The notes: a model not told the origin generated them from the letters alone. Positions 42,737 to 51,982 are shown, numbered from the stretch's first letter. The stretch is 64,000 nt of DNA from Dysosmobacter segnis (GCF_014297285.1 NZ_JACOQI010000008.1:62001-126000), one strand, 5' to 3'. Made by a program: numbers and translations.

Positions 42737-43924
42737 TTATTTCTCAAGCCATTCCAGATTTTTCTTGGTATTCCGGTCGAAAAGATGGGCCATAGCGCCG
42801 TTGAAGGTAAAGGCGATGGGGCTGCCGATGGTAAACGCGGAGGTGCTTTCCAGCTCCGTGGTGGGAACGATCATGATGGTATCGCTGCCGCAGGCGCTGA
42901 CGTGGAGATGGACGGCGCTGCCCATCATCTCGCTGACGTCCACGGTGCCGTGGATCATGGAACTCTCATCACCGCTGAGGATCAGGTGCTCAGGCCGGAC
43001 GCCCAGCGTGATGGGGCTGGCTGCCGCGCCGTTGGCCTTCAGCTTGGCCTGCTTCTCCTCCGGCAGGGTCACCTTGGCGCCGTCCAGCACCACGGCATAC
43101 TGCCCGTCCTCCAGCACCAGCTCGGCATCGTAGAAGTTCATCTGAGGCATGCCGATGAAGCCGGCCACAAACAGGTTTGCGGGGTGGTTAAAGACCTCCT
43201 GCGGCGTGCCGATCTGCTGGATGACGCCGTCCTTCATAATGACGATGCGGTCGCCCAGAGTCATGGCCTCCGTCTGGTCGTGGGTCACGTAGATAAAGGT
43301 GGTGTTGATGCGCTGGCGCAGCTTGATCAGCTCTGCCCGCATCTGGTTGCGGAGCTTGGCGTCCAGGTTAGACAAAGGCTCGTCCATCAGCAGGACCTTC
43401 GGCTCCCGGACGATGGCGCGGCCGATGGCCACACGCTGACGCTGGCCGCCGGAAAGGGCCTTTGGCTTGCGGTCCAGATACTCCGTGATGTCCAGGATCT
43501 CCGCCGCCTGCTCCACCCGCTGATCGATCTCAGCCTTGTCCATTTTCCGCAGCTTCAGGGGGAAAGCGATGTTCTCCCGAACGGTCATGTGGGGGTACAG
43601 GGCGTAGTTTTGGAACACCATGGAGATGTCCCGGTCCTTGGGGGCCACATCGTTCATCAGCTGGCCGCCGATGTACAGCTCGCCGCCGGAGATCTCCTCC
43701 AGACCGGCCACCATCCGCAGGGTGGTGGACTTGCCGCAGCCGGATGGTCCAACCAGCACGATGAATTCCTTGTCCTGAATGTGCAGGTTGAAGTTATCAA
43801 CGGCCAGAACGCCCTCCTCCGTGATCTGGAGGTTGGTCTTTTTCTCCGGCTCGCCCTTCTTCTTTTTCTTAGGCTCCTGATGGGGATAGACCTTCTTGAT
43901 ATTCTTTAAAATGACTTCTGCCAT
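42737..43924 (-). CDS. MsmK/UgpC-type sugar ABC transporter ATPase (stand-alone)
   Basis: A 395-residue ATPase. MAEVILKNIKKVYPHQEPKK is followed by an unusual Lys-rich insertion (about 20-35). Then come Walker A GPSGCGKST, signature LSGGQRQR, Walker B VLLMDEPLSNLD, switch VTHDQTEA and a long C-terminal TOBE/MalK-like domain. ATG 43924 is the canonical start; the upstream extension to 44068 has no homology. It is encoded alone, with no permease genes beside it, like the shared ATPase MsmK of Gram-positive bacteria. The importer at 54026-57158 lacks an ATPase and is the likely partner. Confidence 0.92.
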   Translation of the reverse strand: MAEVILKNIKKVYPHQEPKKKKKGEPEKKTNLQITEEGVLAVDNFNLHIQDKEFIVLVGPSGCGKSTTLRMVAGLEEISGGELYIGGQLMNDVAPKDRDISMVFQNYALYPHMTVRENIAFPLKLRKMDKAEIDQRVEQAAEILDITEYLDRKPKALSGGQRQRVAIGRAIVREPKVLLMDEPLSNLDAKLRNQMRAELIKLRQRINTTFIYVTHDQTEAMTLGDRIVIMKDGVIQQIGTPQEVFNHPANLFVAGFIGMPQMNFYDAELVLEDGQYAVVLDGAKVTLPEEKQAKLKANGAAASPITLGVRPEHLILSGDESSMIHGTVDVSEMMGSAVHLHVSACGSDTIMIVPTTELESTSAFTIGSPIAFTFNGAMAHLFDRNTKKNLEWLEK

Positions 43925-43937
43925 GGCAATAAGACCC

Positions 43938-43951
43938 TGAAAGCGCTGCCT
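43938..43951 (-). promoter_or_regulatory. Candidate catabolite-responsive element (cre)
   Basis: TGAAAGCGCTGCCT fits the CcpA cre consensus at all but one position and lies just before the ATPase start codon. CcpA itself is not in this window. Confidence 0.35.
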
Positions 43952-44182
43952 CCGCATACGCTTTCTCCCGGTTGTCAAAACAACACGGCTTACGGCAGGT
44001 CTCCACACTGCCGCACCGCAGGCCTGCGGTATTCCTCCTTTTTGATCTGGCTCCGAAGCTGATATCATGGAGAGCTGGCGAAGCCGTATAGATTGGTTAG
44101 TAAGTTCCGGCGAATCCCGCGTTTCACTGAGCAGACCAACAAACCGCCTGCCGCAACAGCATATAGTCCAAAAGGCAGCAGA

Positions 44183-44938
44183 TCAGATTTCCTGAAGCCC
44201 CGGCAAATCCGCAGGCAGTAAAGACGCCGCTTCATCGTCCAGCAGGTAAATGCAGTTTGGATGCTCTTGCAGCACAGAAGCAGGCACTCGGTTAGTCACT
44301 GGTCCCAAGATCGCCTCCGCCACAATTTCAGCCTTCTTTTTGCCATTGGCAATCACAATTACTGTTTTGGATTCCATGATCTGGGCAATTCCAAGCGTAA
44401 TCCCCTCTGTCAAAGGGAGATCCTGACCGCTAAAATACTTCCGCTGCACAGACTTTGTTGTGGCGCTCAGCGGCGTCCGGTGGGAGCGCAGTGAAAAATC
44501 CACGCCATCCTCGTTAAAACCTAAGTGTCCGTTCATGCCGATCCCCAACACTTCCACAGAAATGGGGCCATAACGGTCGATAAAGGCATCCTGTTCCTCC
44601 AGCTGGGCGTCAATGTCTGATTGAGAGCCATCAAAGAGGAAGGCATCAGCAAACGGTTTGCTCATCTTTTTCAACAGTTTTTCACGGATGAAGTTGGAAC
44701 AACTGCCCGCATCGTCCGGACCAATGCCTACCCAGTCATCCAGTTGGACAAACTTCAATTCGGCGGGGTCGATCTCTCCGCGGTTCACCTTACTGCAGAA
44801 TACCTCCAGCATACCGACCGGCGTATCACCGCCGGGAAAACTGATCAGCGCCTGAGGCTCCGCTTTGATTTGGTGCTCCACTATATCCGCGGCGACACGA
44901 CTCATGGCGTCATAATTTTTCGCAACGAGTACCTGCAT
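44183..44938 (-). CDS. NagB/AgaI-family amino-sugar-6-phosphate deaminase
   Basis: A 251-residue member of the glucosamine/galactosamine-6-phosphate isomerase family: phosphate loop ISFPGGDTPVG (32-42), LDDWVGIG (66-73) and active-site block LGIGMNGHLGFNEDG (131-145). The NagB motif DGH reads NGH here, and WVG replaces YLG; both features point to the galactosamine-type (AgaI-like) branch rather than classical NagB at 19394. The gene is monocistronic and divergent from the operon that starts at 45173. It would feed deaminated hexulose-6-phosphate into glycolysis or the tagatose route. Confidence 0.85.
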   Translation of the reverse strand: MQVLVAKNYDAMSRVAADIVEHQIKAEPQALISFPGGDTPVGMLEVFCSKVNRGEIDPAELKFVQLDDWVGIGPDDAGSCSNFIREKLLKKMSKPFADAFLFDGSQSDIDAQLEEQDAFIDRYGPISVEVLGIGMNGHLGFNEDGVDFSLRSHRTPLSATTKSVQRKYFSGQDLPLTEGITLGIAQIMESKTVIVIANGKKKAEIVAEAILGPVTNRVPASVLQEHPNCIYLLDDEAASLLPADLPGLQEI

Positions 44939-45085
44939 ATAACAGTTCTCCTTTCAGATTGTACTCCTGTATGTATCATACCATCAAAGCCATCTGTTTC
45001 GTTATAACGATTTTGTCCCATTTTCTGAGTTTTTTTGCCATCAGAGCACGGCAAAATTTTTATAGAAACTGTGCGAAAAACTTCA

Positions 45086-45114
45086 TTGCTTACCTCTTCC
45101 GCTTTCTTTACAAT
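45086..45114 (+). promoter_or_regulatory. Sigma-A promoter of the Gfo/Idh operon
   Basis: TTGCTT at 45086, a 17-base spacer, and TACAAT at 45109, about 60 bases before the first start codon. Confidence 0.75.
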
Positions 45115-45172
45115 GAAAGAGCATGATAGCCGCTCTCCATTGTGCGGCACTATTAAGAAGGGAGACTTTTTT

Positions 45173-46243
45173 ATGATCGTTAAAGTCGGCGTTATTGGAA
45201 TCGGTACCGTTTCTCAGCTGATGCACCTGCCCATTCTCAGCGGGCTACATGAGCAGTATCAGATTACTGCCGTGTCCGATATTTCCCCCACTCAGCTTGC
45301 GTTTATCGCGAAAAAGTACAACGCAACACCCTATACCGACCCCTATGAGTTGGTAAAAGATCCCAATGTGGATGCCGTATTTGTCTGCTCCCCCGATCAG
45401 TACCATGCCGCATATGCCCTGGCCGCTATGGAGGCCGGGAAACATGTGTTTGTGGAAAAACCTGTTACCCTCTGCATGGAGGATCTGGAAAAGCTGATTG
45501 CTGCCGAAAAGGCACATCCTGAGCTGGTGTGCATGGTGGGCTATATGCGCCGCTACGGTAATGGCTTCCTCAAGTGCAAGGAACTGCTGCAAGCTGATGA
45601 CCGAAAGATCGAATATATGCGTTTCCGTGACATTATTCTGGAGGGCGACTTTTTCATGGGACAGACCCGTCTGCCCTATTTGTCCAGCGACATTCCCCAG
45701 TCTGCCAAGGAGGAGAGCGGACGTCTGCGCCGGGAACAGGTGGGACGTGCTCTGGGCGAAGGCTGCACGGAACAGCAGCGCATTACCTATGTGATGCTCA
45801 CTGGCCTTGGCTGCCACACGTTAGCCGCCGTCCGTGAGTTGGTGGGACTGCCGGTGGAGATCGAATCTGTCTCCGTTCAGGGAGAGCATGTGGTCATCGT
45901 GTTCCGCTATGAGGATTTCCTCGCGGTATATGAAATCGTCAACGATCAGGATGTGGTGCAGTTTGATGCCGCCATCGAGATCTATCAGCATGACCGCCGC
46001 ATGAAGATCAAATACGAAACTCCCTATCTGCGGTATCAGCCCCAGACCTTTGAGGTGATCGAATCCACCAAGAACGATACCAAGACCACTCTGTATGGCC
46101 CTGACTACAGAGATGCCTTTGAAAACGAGGTCAAATATTACCACGACTGCATAGTAAATGGCACTAAGCCCAAATCTGATTTTTCTGACGCCATGGCTGA
46201 CCTGAAGCTGTTCCGCGACATCTGTATGAAGATCAAGGAGTAA
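45173..46243 (+). CDS. Gfo/Idh/MocA-family NAD(P)-dependent oxidoreductase
   Basis: A 356-residue dehydrogenase with the Rossmann motif VGVIGIGTVSQLMHLPIL and the family hallmark VFVEKPVTL containing the catalytic Lys near residue 95. A C-terminal alpha/beta domain with the substrate-site His region (TGLGCHTLAAV) follows. Members oxidise inositols, sugars or amino-sugar derivatives. Start ATG 45173 follows AGAAGGGAG; longer in-frame extensions overlap the promoter. It is the first gene of a five-gene operon with an isomerase, a transporter, a kinase and an IolE-like protein. Confidence 0.9.
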   Translation: MIVKVGVIGIGTVSQLMHLPILSGLHEQYQITAVSDISPTQLAFIAKKYNATPYTDPYELVKDPNVDAVFVCSPDQYHAAYALAAMEAGKHVFVEKPVTLCMEDLEKLIAAEKAHPELVCMVGYMRRYGNGFLKCKELLQADDRKIEYMRFRDIILEGDFFMGQTRLPYLSSDIPQSAKEESGRLRREQVGRALGEGCTEQQRITYVMLTGLGCHTLAAVRELVGLPVEIESVSVQGEHVVIVFRYEDFLAVYEIVNDQDVVQFDAAIEIYQHDRRMKIKYETPYLRYQPQTFEVIESTKNDTKTTLYGPDYRDAFENEVKYYHDCIVNGTKPKSDFSDAMADLKLFRDICMKIKE

Positions 46244-46248
46244 TTCGC

Positions 46249-47310
46249 ATGGATGAGTCACTGCTTCAACGCTATATTTCCCAACAGAGCGCTGTGTGGA
46301 AGGCTCTGCTGGATAAGCGGGAAAGTCTGACTGCTCCCTTTGCCGTGCTGGAGCCGAAGCCTGATCGGGTAATCCTGATCGGCTCCGGTTCCTCCCACTA
46401 TGCCGCACTGATGGCACGGCCAGTTCTGGAGCAGGCGTTCGGCGTAGAAGTCAGCTGCTTCGTTCCCTCGCAGGAAGAACAGCTGATCCGCTGCCGTGCT
46501 GCGCACCCGTTGTATATTGCCGTTTCCCAAAGCGGCATCAGCACCAATACATATACACTGATCCGATCCCTGCGGGCACAGGGTTATCCTGTTGTCGCGC
46601 TGACAGAACATCTGGATTCTCCTGTCGGAAAGGCGGCGTCGCTGGCCATTCCACTGCTCATCGGTGAGGAGCGTATCGGCGCCAAAACCAAGGGGGTCAC
46701 CGCCACGGTGTTGACGCTGATGCTGCTGGGGCTTTCCGTTTGCCGCGATGAATCTTACCGGACGAGATTATATGCCGCGATGGATGCGCTGATTATCCAA
46801 TCGGCGGAAAATCTTCGCCGCGCACAGATATGGAGCCGCGCACATTTGGAGGAAGTAATTCCCTTCCGCCACCTGTACGTCATCGCCGGAAACGATGGTC
46901 TGGGGGCTGCTCAGGAAGCCGCTCTAAAGCTGCTTGAAACAAACTACCTGCCGGTTTCCTGCTATCCTTTAGACGAATATACCCACGGGGTTCAGAACGC
47001 CTTAGATGGTGATGCCTGTCTCATTTGCCTGCTGCCGCCGGAAACGCATACCGAGCGGACGCGGATGCTGACGCTTACCGCCTTTGCCCGTTCTGTGGGG
47101 GCGCAGTGCTTTCTCATTGCTCCTGGCGGTGTGGAAAATGATCTCACCGCTTTGAATCTGCTGGATACCGAATGCCGTGAGCTCCGCTGTCTCACCTATC
47201 TGCCCGCTGTGCAAACTCTGGCCGCCGTTCTATCTGCTGCCCGTGGAATCGATACCTCCCGCCGCCGTTATCCGGATTTTTTTGCCCTGATGGGCAGTAA
47301 AATGGAGTAA
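46249..47310 (+). CDS. SIS-domain sugar isomerase/deaminase (GlmS/AgaS-like)
   Basis: A 353-residue protein with two SIS domains. It has the sugar-phosphate motif ILIGSGSSHYAALMARPVLE near residue 45, the Ser-rich loop YIAVSQSGISTNTYTLIRSL near 85, and a second domain from about 205 (IAGNDGLGAAQEAALKLLET). It lacks the glutaminase domain of GlmS. Such proteins act as amino-sugar phosphate isomerases/deaminases or fructosamine-6-phosphate deglycases. AAGGAG lies eight bases before ATG 46249, and only five bases separate it from the preceding stop. Confidence 0.88.
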   Translation: MDESLLQRYISQQSAVWKALLDKRESLTAPFAVLEPKPDRVILIGSGSSHYAALMARPVLEQAFGVEVSCFVPSQEEQLIRCRAAHPLYIAVSQSGISTNTYTLIRSLRAQGYPVVALTEHLDSPVGKAASLAIPLLIGEERIGAKTKGVTATVLTLMLLGLSVCRDESYRTRLYAAMDALIIQSAENLRRAQIWSRAHLEEVIPFRHLYVIAGNDGLGAAQEAALKLLETNYLPVSCYPLDEYTHGVQNALDGDACLICLLPPETHTERTRMLTLTAFARSVGAQCFLIAPGGVENDLTALNLLDTECRELRCLTYLPAVQTLAAVLSAARGIDTSRRRYPDFFALMGSKME

Positions 47311-47315
47311 CGGCT

Positions 47316-48509
47316 ATGGAAAAACGCCCATTGAATCTGCCGTTTCTCGGTTTGCAGGCACTGCTGATCTTAATTGACTGCATTGCCGTTGCATATGTGT
47401 CGCCCATTCTGGTGTCTTTCGGCTATTCCCCTATGCGTATCGGACGGGTGATGACTTTGGCGGCGCTGGCGGCCACCCTTGCCCGACCGGTATGGGGTTA
47501 TCTCAACGACCATTTTGCGTGTGCCCGGCAGGTTACGTTGCTGGCCACCGCCGCAGGGATCAGCTGCTACTGTCTGCTGGTTTTTGGGGGTGACGCCCGC
47601 CCAGCAGTAACGGCAGTTGCCGTTATGGGGCTGAATGTGACCATTGTGTGCATGATGAACTTTGTGGACGCTTGGGCGCTGCGGCTTATCAGCGAGGGGT
47701 ATGTGCTCAATTACGGTGCCACCCGCGCCGGTGGGTCGCTGTCCTTTGCGCTGGGGGCTATGGTCTTTGGCTGGGCAGCCGCCCGGTGGGGCTTTCGTCC
47801 GGGAAGTGTGATTTTATGGGTACTGTTCATACTGCTGGCAATCGTGATCCTGCACCTGCCCAATCCGGCGCCCGCGTCAGCTTCCTCCGTCGGCTTTTTT
47901 ACAGCACTTCATCATGATGCCGCCGCCTTAGCCGGAAACCGGGCGTATCGGCTGATGCTCCTGGCCTCTTTCCTGTGTATGCTGGCCTCATGCGCTATCG
48001 ACAGTTTTCATTCTGTGCTCATTCTCGCTTTAGGCGGGACGGAACGGCATGTAGGCGCGGCGCTTTTTGTGCAGGCGATCTGCGAACTGCCTGTGATGAT
48101 TGGATACACCCGCCTGCGTGACCGGCTGTGTGCAAGCCCTGCGGTTCTGATGTCTGCCGCCATGGTATTTTACGGTTTACGTGCGCTGACGCTGGGCTTC
48201 GCTCACAGTCTGTGGGTGCCTTTGGCCGCATCGTCGCTGCAAGCGCTTTCTTTCGCGCTGTTTACACCTGCCTGCGTGGATTTCATATTAAGAACGGTAT
48301 CCCCGCAGCGCCTTTCCACCGCCCACCTGGTCTTTCAGGCTCTTGGATCCGGTCTTGCCGCCATGGTGGGGAATACGCTCAGCGGTGCCGTAGCGGATGC
48401 CGTCGGCATCCACCGCATGTTTTCTCTGATGAGCTTACTGGCATTTCTCGGCAGCGCATTTGCCTGGAAAGCTGCTCACATTCCGAAAGAAAGAAGGGTA
48501 TCCGAATGA
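47316..48509 (+). CDS. MFS transporter
   Basis: A 397-residue permease with about twelve hydrophobic helices and the MFS loop motif between helices 2 and 3 (LARPVWGYLNDHF). It lies five bases after the SIS gene and overlaps the kinase gene by four bases (ATGA), so it is part of the same operon. It probably imports a non-phosphorylated sugar that the next enzyme phosphorylates. The substrate is unknown. Confidence 0.88.
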   Translation: MEKRPLNLPFLGLQALLILIDCIAVAYVSPILVSFGYSPMRIGRVMTLAALAATLARPVWGYLNDHFACARQVTLLATAAGISCYCLLVFGGDARPAVTAVAVMGLNVTIVCMMNFVDAWALRLISEGYVLNYGATRAGGSLSFALGAMVFGWAAARWGFRPGSVILWVLFILLAIVILHLPNPAPASASSVGFFTALHHDAAALAGNRAYRLMLLASFLCMLASCAIDSFHSVLILALGGTERHVGAALFVQAICELPVMIGYTRLRDRLCASPAVLMSAAMVFYGLRALTLGFAHSLWVPLAASSLQALSFALFTPACVDFILRTVSPQRLSTAHLVFQALGSGLAAMVGNTLSGAVADAVGIHRMFSLMSLLAFLGSAFAWKAAHIPKERRVSE

Positions 48510-49477
48510 TTTTCATTGGCTGTGACGGCGGTTCTACAAAAACTGAATGGCTTTTGTGCAATGAGAGGGGCCGTGTGCTGGCCCATCGGACTTTTTCCGG
48601 CTGTAACTGTGCATTCCTGGGTGAAGACGGCTTTGCGCGGCTGATGGCAGACAGTGCCGAATCGCTTTTAGCTGACGCTGGGATCAACGCTGCCGATGTT
48701 GCCTCTGCCATGTTCGCGCTCACGGGATACGGTGAGATCCCCGGCACGGAAAGCAGCTTCCCTGCTGCCCTGCGGGCGGCGCTGCCGGGATGCGGGCAGA
48801 TCTTGATCGACAATGACTCTGTGGCCGGATGGGCCGGTTCTCTGGCAGCCAAGCCCGGTATCAACGTGGTGGCCGGAACCGGGTCCGTGGCCTATGGAAG
48901 AGATCCGCAGCGGCACGGTTACCGTGTGGGCGGGTGGTCCCTGTTTTTTGCAGATGAGGGTTCCTGCAGCTGGGTTGCACGGCAGTTAATCACGGAATTC
49001 GTCAAGCAGTCAGACGGCCGCCGCCCACGTTCCGCTATATATGAGGAGGTACGCAGTGCTCTGGGGATCACCAAAGATTTGTATGTTTCCGGGTATCTTC
49101 AAACGGAGGTTCGAAATAATTCCGCACTTCTGGCCCAGCTTCAGCCGGTAGCCCTGCGGGCCGCCCGCAGGGGAGACACCTCCGCGCTGGATATCTATCG
49201 CCGCGCCGCCGCAGAACTGGCTGAAACCGCCGTAGCCATTCGCTGCAAACTGGACTTCCCTGTTGAAGTTCCTGTCCGCGTCTCCTATTCCGGCGGGCTC
49301 TTCCACGCGGGAGAGATCATTTTGCAGCCTTTCCGCAAAGAGATGGAACAAAACGGCTTCACCATAGAACCGCCCCTCTATTCCCCCGTGATCGGGGCTA
49401 CCGCCCTGGCAGCAGAGCGGTTTATTTCCCCCGCAGCTTTGGATGACCTGCTGGCAAATGCCGCGCAGGCGCTATGA
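48506..49477 (+). CDS. BadF/BadG-type ATPase, N-acetylhexosamine kinase-like
   Basis: 323 residues of the ASKHA fold. Phosphate 1 motif FIGCDGGSTKTEWLLCNERG, the catalytic Asp region LIDNDSVAGWAGSL and phosphate 2 motif VVAGTGSVAYGRD are typical of the BadF/BcrD-like family that includes eukaryotic-type GlcNAc kinase. ATG 48506 is preferred because it overlaps the MFS stop as ATGA; longer frames run back inside the transporter gene. It most likely phosphorylates an (N-acetyl)hexosamine imported by the neighbouring transporter. Confidence 0.87.
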   Translation: MIFIGCDGGSTKTEWLLCNERGRVLAHRTFSGCNCAFLGEDGFARLMADSAESLLADAGINAADVASAMFALTGYGEIPGTESSFPAALRAALPGCGQILIDNDSVAGWAGSLAAKPGINVVAGTGSVAYGRDPQRHGYRVGGWSLFFADEGSCSWVARQLITEFVKQSDGRRPRSAIYEEVRSALGITKDLYVSGYLQTEVRNNSALLAQLQPVALRAARRGDTSALDIYRRAAAELAETAVAIRCKLDFPVEVPVRVSYSGGLFHAGEIILQPFRKEMEQNGFTIEPPLYSPVIGATALAAERFISPAALDDLLANAAQAL

Positions 49478-49501
49478 TCGAACAGAAAGGTCGAATAAAC
49501 T

Positions 49502-50398
49502 ATGAGTATTCAAGTCACGATCGGCACTGCCCCTTGTTCATGGGGGGTATGGTGGCCGGACGGCACCCCTTCCCGCACACCCTACAACGTCTTTTTGGAT
49601 CAGGCTGCTCAGGCCGGATATAAAACGCTCGAATTGGGACCTGTGGGATATCTCCCCACAGATGTGGAACAACTGCGTGATGAACTTGACAGCCGGGGGC
49701 TTTCTATCTGCGGTGGCACCGCCTGCTATGAATTTCTCAAGGCGTCATCCTTTGCTGATGTACGCAAGGACGTGGATGATCTGTGCAAACGTCTGCTGGC
49801 ATTCGATGTGCATTATATGATGTCTATGGACGGCACAGCCTTTGCTCCCGGCGAAAAGGATAAACTGACAGAAGCCAAAAAACGTACGTTCGGCATTTTT
49901 GCAGAGATGGGCCGTTACTGCCGGGAGACCTATGGCGTGGAAGTATTGATGCACCCGGAGCGCAGATCCCTGATTGAAACGCCGGAGGAATTGGAGGAAC
50001 TGATCGATCTGGGTCTCTCCATCTGCTATGATAACGGCCACTTCGCCGCTGCCAACGGCGGTTGGCAGCGAGGCGACCGCACTGCTCTGGATTTTCTGGA
50101 AAAACACATCGACAGGATTCCCTATCTGCATTTCAAGAATGTATCCCCCGCTATTCGCCGGCTGGAACTGGAAGGCGGTCTTGCCCCGGACGATCCTCGA
50201 CAGGATGAGATGATGTGCGATCTGGAGGATGGCGTCATCGACTATGAAGCCTACCGAGACCTTCTGGATCGGCTGAATTTCAACGGTGTGGGCATTATCG
50301 AGCAAGATTGTCCCCACGCCACCACGGACGAGGCCTTTGCCATGGCGAAGCGCAATCTGAAGTATCTGCAGCGCATCCGTTTGATCCCCCAGGAATGA
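49502..50398 (+). CDS. Sugar phosphate isomerase/epimerase, IolE-like TIM barrel
   Basis: A 298-residue xylose-isomerase-like TIM barrel. The N-terminus TIGTAPCSWGVWWPDGTPSR carries the AP-SWG-W signature seen in inosose dehydratase (IolE) and related enzymes. Metal ligands are expected in MHPERRSLIETPEE, CYDNGHFAAANGG (D-H), YLHFKNV and GIIEQDCPH. With the Gfo/Idh dehydrogenase it could form an inositol-like or keto-sugar dehydration or epimerization step. FrlC-type 3-epimerases share this fold, so the specificity is open. It is the last gene of the operon, followed by a terminator. Confidence 0.88.
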   Translation: MSIQVTIGTAPCSWGVWWPDGTPSRTPYNVFLDQAAQAGYKTLELGPVGYLPTDVEQLRDELDSRGLSICGGTACYEFLKASSFADVRKDVDDLCKRLLAFDVHYMMSMDGTAFAPGEKDKLTEAKKRTFGIFAEMGRYCRETYGVEVLMHPERRSLIETPEELEELIDLGLSICYDNGHFAAANGGWQRGDRTALDFLEKHIDRIPYLHFKNVSPAIRRLELEGGLAPDDPRQDEMMCDLEDGVIDYEAYRDLLDRLNFNGVGIIEQDCPHATTDEAFAMAKRNLKYLQRIRLIPQE

Positions 50399-50401
50399 AT
50401 A

Positions 50402-50436
50402 AAAACGTGAGACAGCATTACTGTCTCACGTTTTTT
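50402..50436. terminator. Bidirectional terminator between convergent operons
   Basis: 14-base arms AAAACGTGAGACAG (50402-50415) and CTGTCTCACGTTTT (50421-50434) with loop CATTA and T/A tracts on both sides. Confidence 0.92.
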
Positions 50437-50440
50437 CGAT

Positions 50441-51982
50441 CTAAATGTGCCCATTCGTCTGGCTGCGGTACTCTTTTGGCTTGACACCGGTAACTTTTTT
50501 GAAGATTTTGGAAAAATACACCGGATCGTAGATTCCCACAGCCTCTGCAATTTCATAAGCCTTTTTATCCGTGGTCTGCAGCAGCAGCTTTGCCTGCTCT
50601 ATACGGGTATTGAGAATATAAGTGCTGAAGTTTTCCCCCATCTCGCGTTTAAAGAGTTTGCTGAAATAGCTGGGACTCAGATGTACCTGCGCCGCCAGCA
50701 GATCCAGAGAAAGGTTCATGCTGTAATTCTCATCAATGTATTGCTTGACCTCATAGATGATGCTGTCGATATTATCCGGCGTTCTGCCGACACGTAGCAG
50801 CGTCTCCCGTACTACTGTCCGCAATTCAGTCTCCAGTTCAGCCGGCGTTTCGCAGTGCAGGGCTGCGTAGTCCTCCGGTAAGCTGCCATCGGAAAGGTTA
50901 TGGCTCAAAAGCAGACTTGTGCAGAAGCTGTGCAGCAGCCTGCCAATCTGCTGCATCCCGGAAAAGGGAATTTTTGCCTGATGCATACAGGTAAAGAGTT
51001 CCTCGAGATTTTTGGCCGCCGCATCCCGGCTACGGTTTTCCAAAGCGCTTTCTACCAGCCGGAGTCTTTCCAGCAGATCCTTCGCCGTATTTTCGGAGAA
51101 CTTCGGCAGATCCTCGCTCCGCATAACAGAGGGCTGGCTGCTGTATAGGGTGAATTGCTGGGCATCATCTGCCTCGCTTGCCGCCACGGAGAGATGCAGT
51201 GAATTCTGATGGTGACGGCTGATGCCAATCGTCAGCACGAAGTCCGTATTCCGGTCCACCTCTTCCACCGCCTGCACGCAGATAGACTGAGGGTCTTGCC
51301 CGGTCTCCATTTGCAAAACAGCATAGCAGCAGTTATCACTGCGGGAAATCAGATAAAGTTTTCTTTCCCCGGCACAGGCACATAGGATCCGCTGGGCTTC
51401 TTGCAGCATGGCACATACATCGCCAGTTTCTTCACGGGAAAGCACGTGCATACTGAGGACATAGTAATTGTCCAGCTGAATATGAAGCGCATTAAGCCGT
51501 GTCAGTGTGTACAGCAGAGAGTGACGATTATGAAAAATCATTTCTCCCAAAAGCAGCTGCTGTTCCAACAGCAGGTTTCGCTGCTCCGCCGCGGCACTGC
51601 CGTCTTTTTCCAGCAGACGGCAGGCTTTGTTCAATGCTTCCGTCAGCGCATCCTCCGTTGTGGGTTTGAGCACGAAGGCCGCCACCTGATACTGAATGGC
51701 CTGCTGGGCATATTCAAAATCCGGAAAGCCTGTCAGCAGAATGATCTGCGTCCGCGGGCAGTGTTCACGCACCCAGGCGCACAGCTGCAAGCCGTCCATT
51801 TCCGGCATGCGGATGTCCGTAATCAATATGTCAGGCGCTTGTTCCCGGATCTGACGGACTGCATCTATACCATCCCTGGCTACTGCCGATATTTGGCAGT
51901 CACAGCTGCGCCAATCAATAAGCTTCATCAGTCCCTTGGGGATGATCGGCTCATTATCCACCAGCATAACAGAATACATCAT
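50441..51982 (-). CDS. YesN-type response regulator (REC–AraC)
   Basis: 513 residues. The N-terminal receiver has VMLVDNEPIIP, the phospho-acceptor Asp in ILITDIRMPEMDG and the switch Lys in AFVLKPTTED. A long middle region follows, and a C-terminal AraC DNA-binding domain ends it (about 410-510; LDLLAAQVHLSPSYFSKLFK and AYEIAEAVGIYDPVYFSKIF). It should activate sugar-transport genes, probably the importer at 54026. ATG 51982 (AAGGAG five bases upstream) overlaps the kinase stop by one base (TGATG); a GTG sits at 51985. Paired with the YesM-type kinase. Confidence 0.93.
   Translation of the reverse strand: MMYSVMLVDNEPIIPKGLMKLIDWRSCDCQISAVARDGIDAVRQIREQAPDILITDIRMPEMDGLQLCAWVREHCPRTQIILLTGFPDFEYAQQAIQYQVAAFVLKPTTEDALTEALNKACRLLEKDGSAAAEQRNLLLEQQLLLGEMIFHNRHSLLYTLTRLNALHIQLDNYYVLSMHVLSREETGDVCAMLQEAQRILCACAGERKLYLISRSDNCCYAVLQMETGQDPQSICVQAVEEVDRNTDFVLTIGISRHHQNSLHLSVAASEADDAQQFTLYSSQPSVMRSEDLPKFSENTAKDLLERLRLVESALENRSRDAAAKNLEELFTCMHQAKIPFSGMQQIGRLLHSFCTSLLLSHNLSDGSLPEDYAALHCETPAELETELRTVVRETLLRVGRTPDNIDSIIYEVKQYIDENYSMNLSLDLLAAQVHLSPSYFSKLFKREMGENFSTYILNTRIEQAKLLLQTTDKKAYEIAEAVGIYDPVYFSKIFKKVTGVKPKEYRSQTNGHI

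Noticed and set aside
48128..48505. 5' extension of the BadF-type kinase frame
   Set aside because: It lies inside the MFS transporter gene. The kinase motif FIGCDGG starts at ATG 48506, which overlaps the transporter stop.
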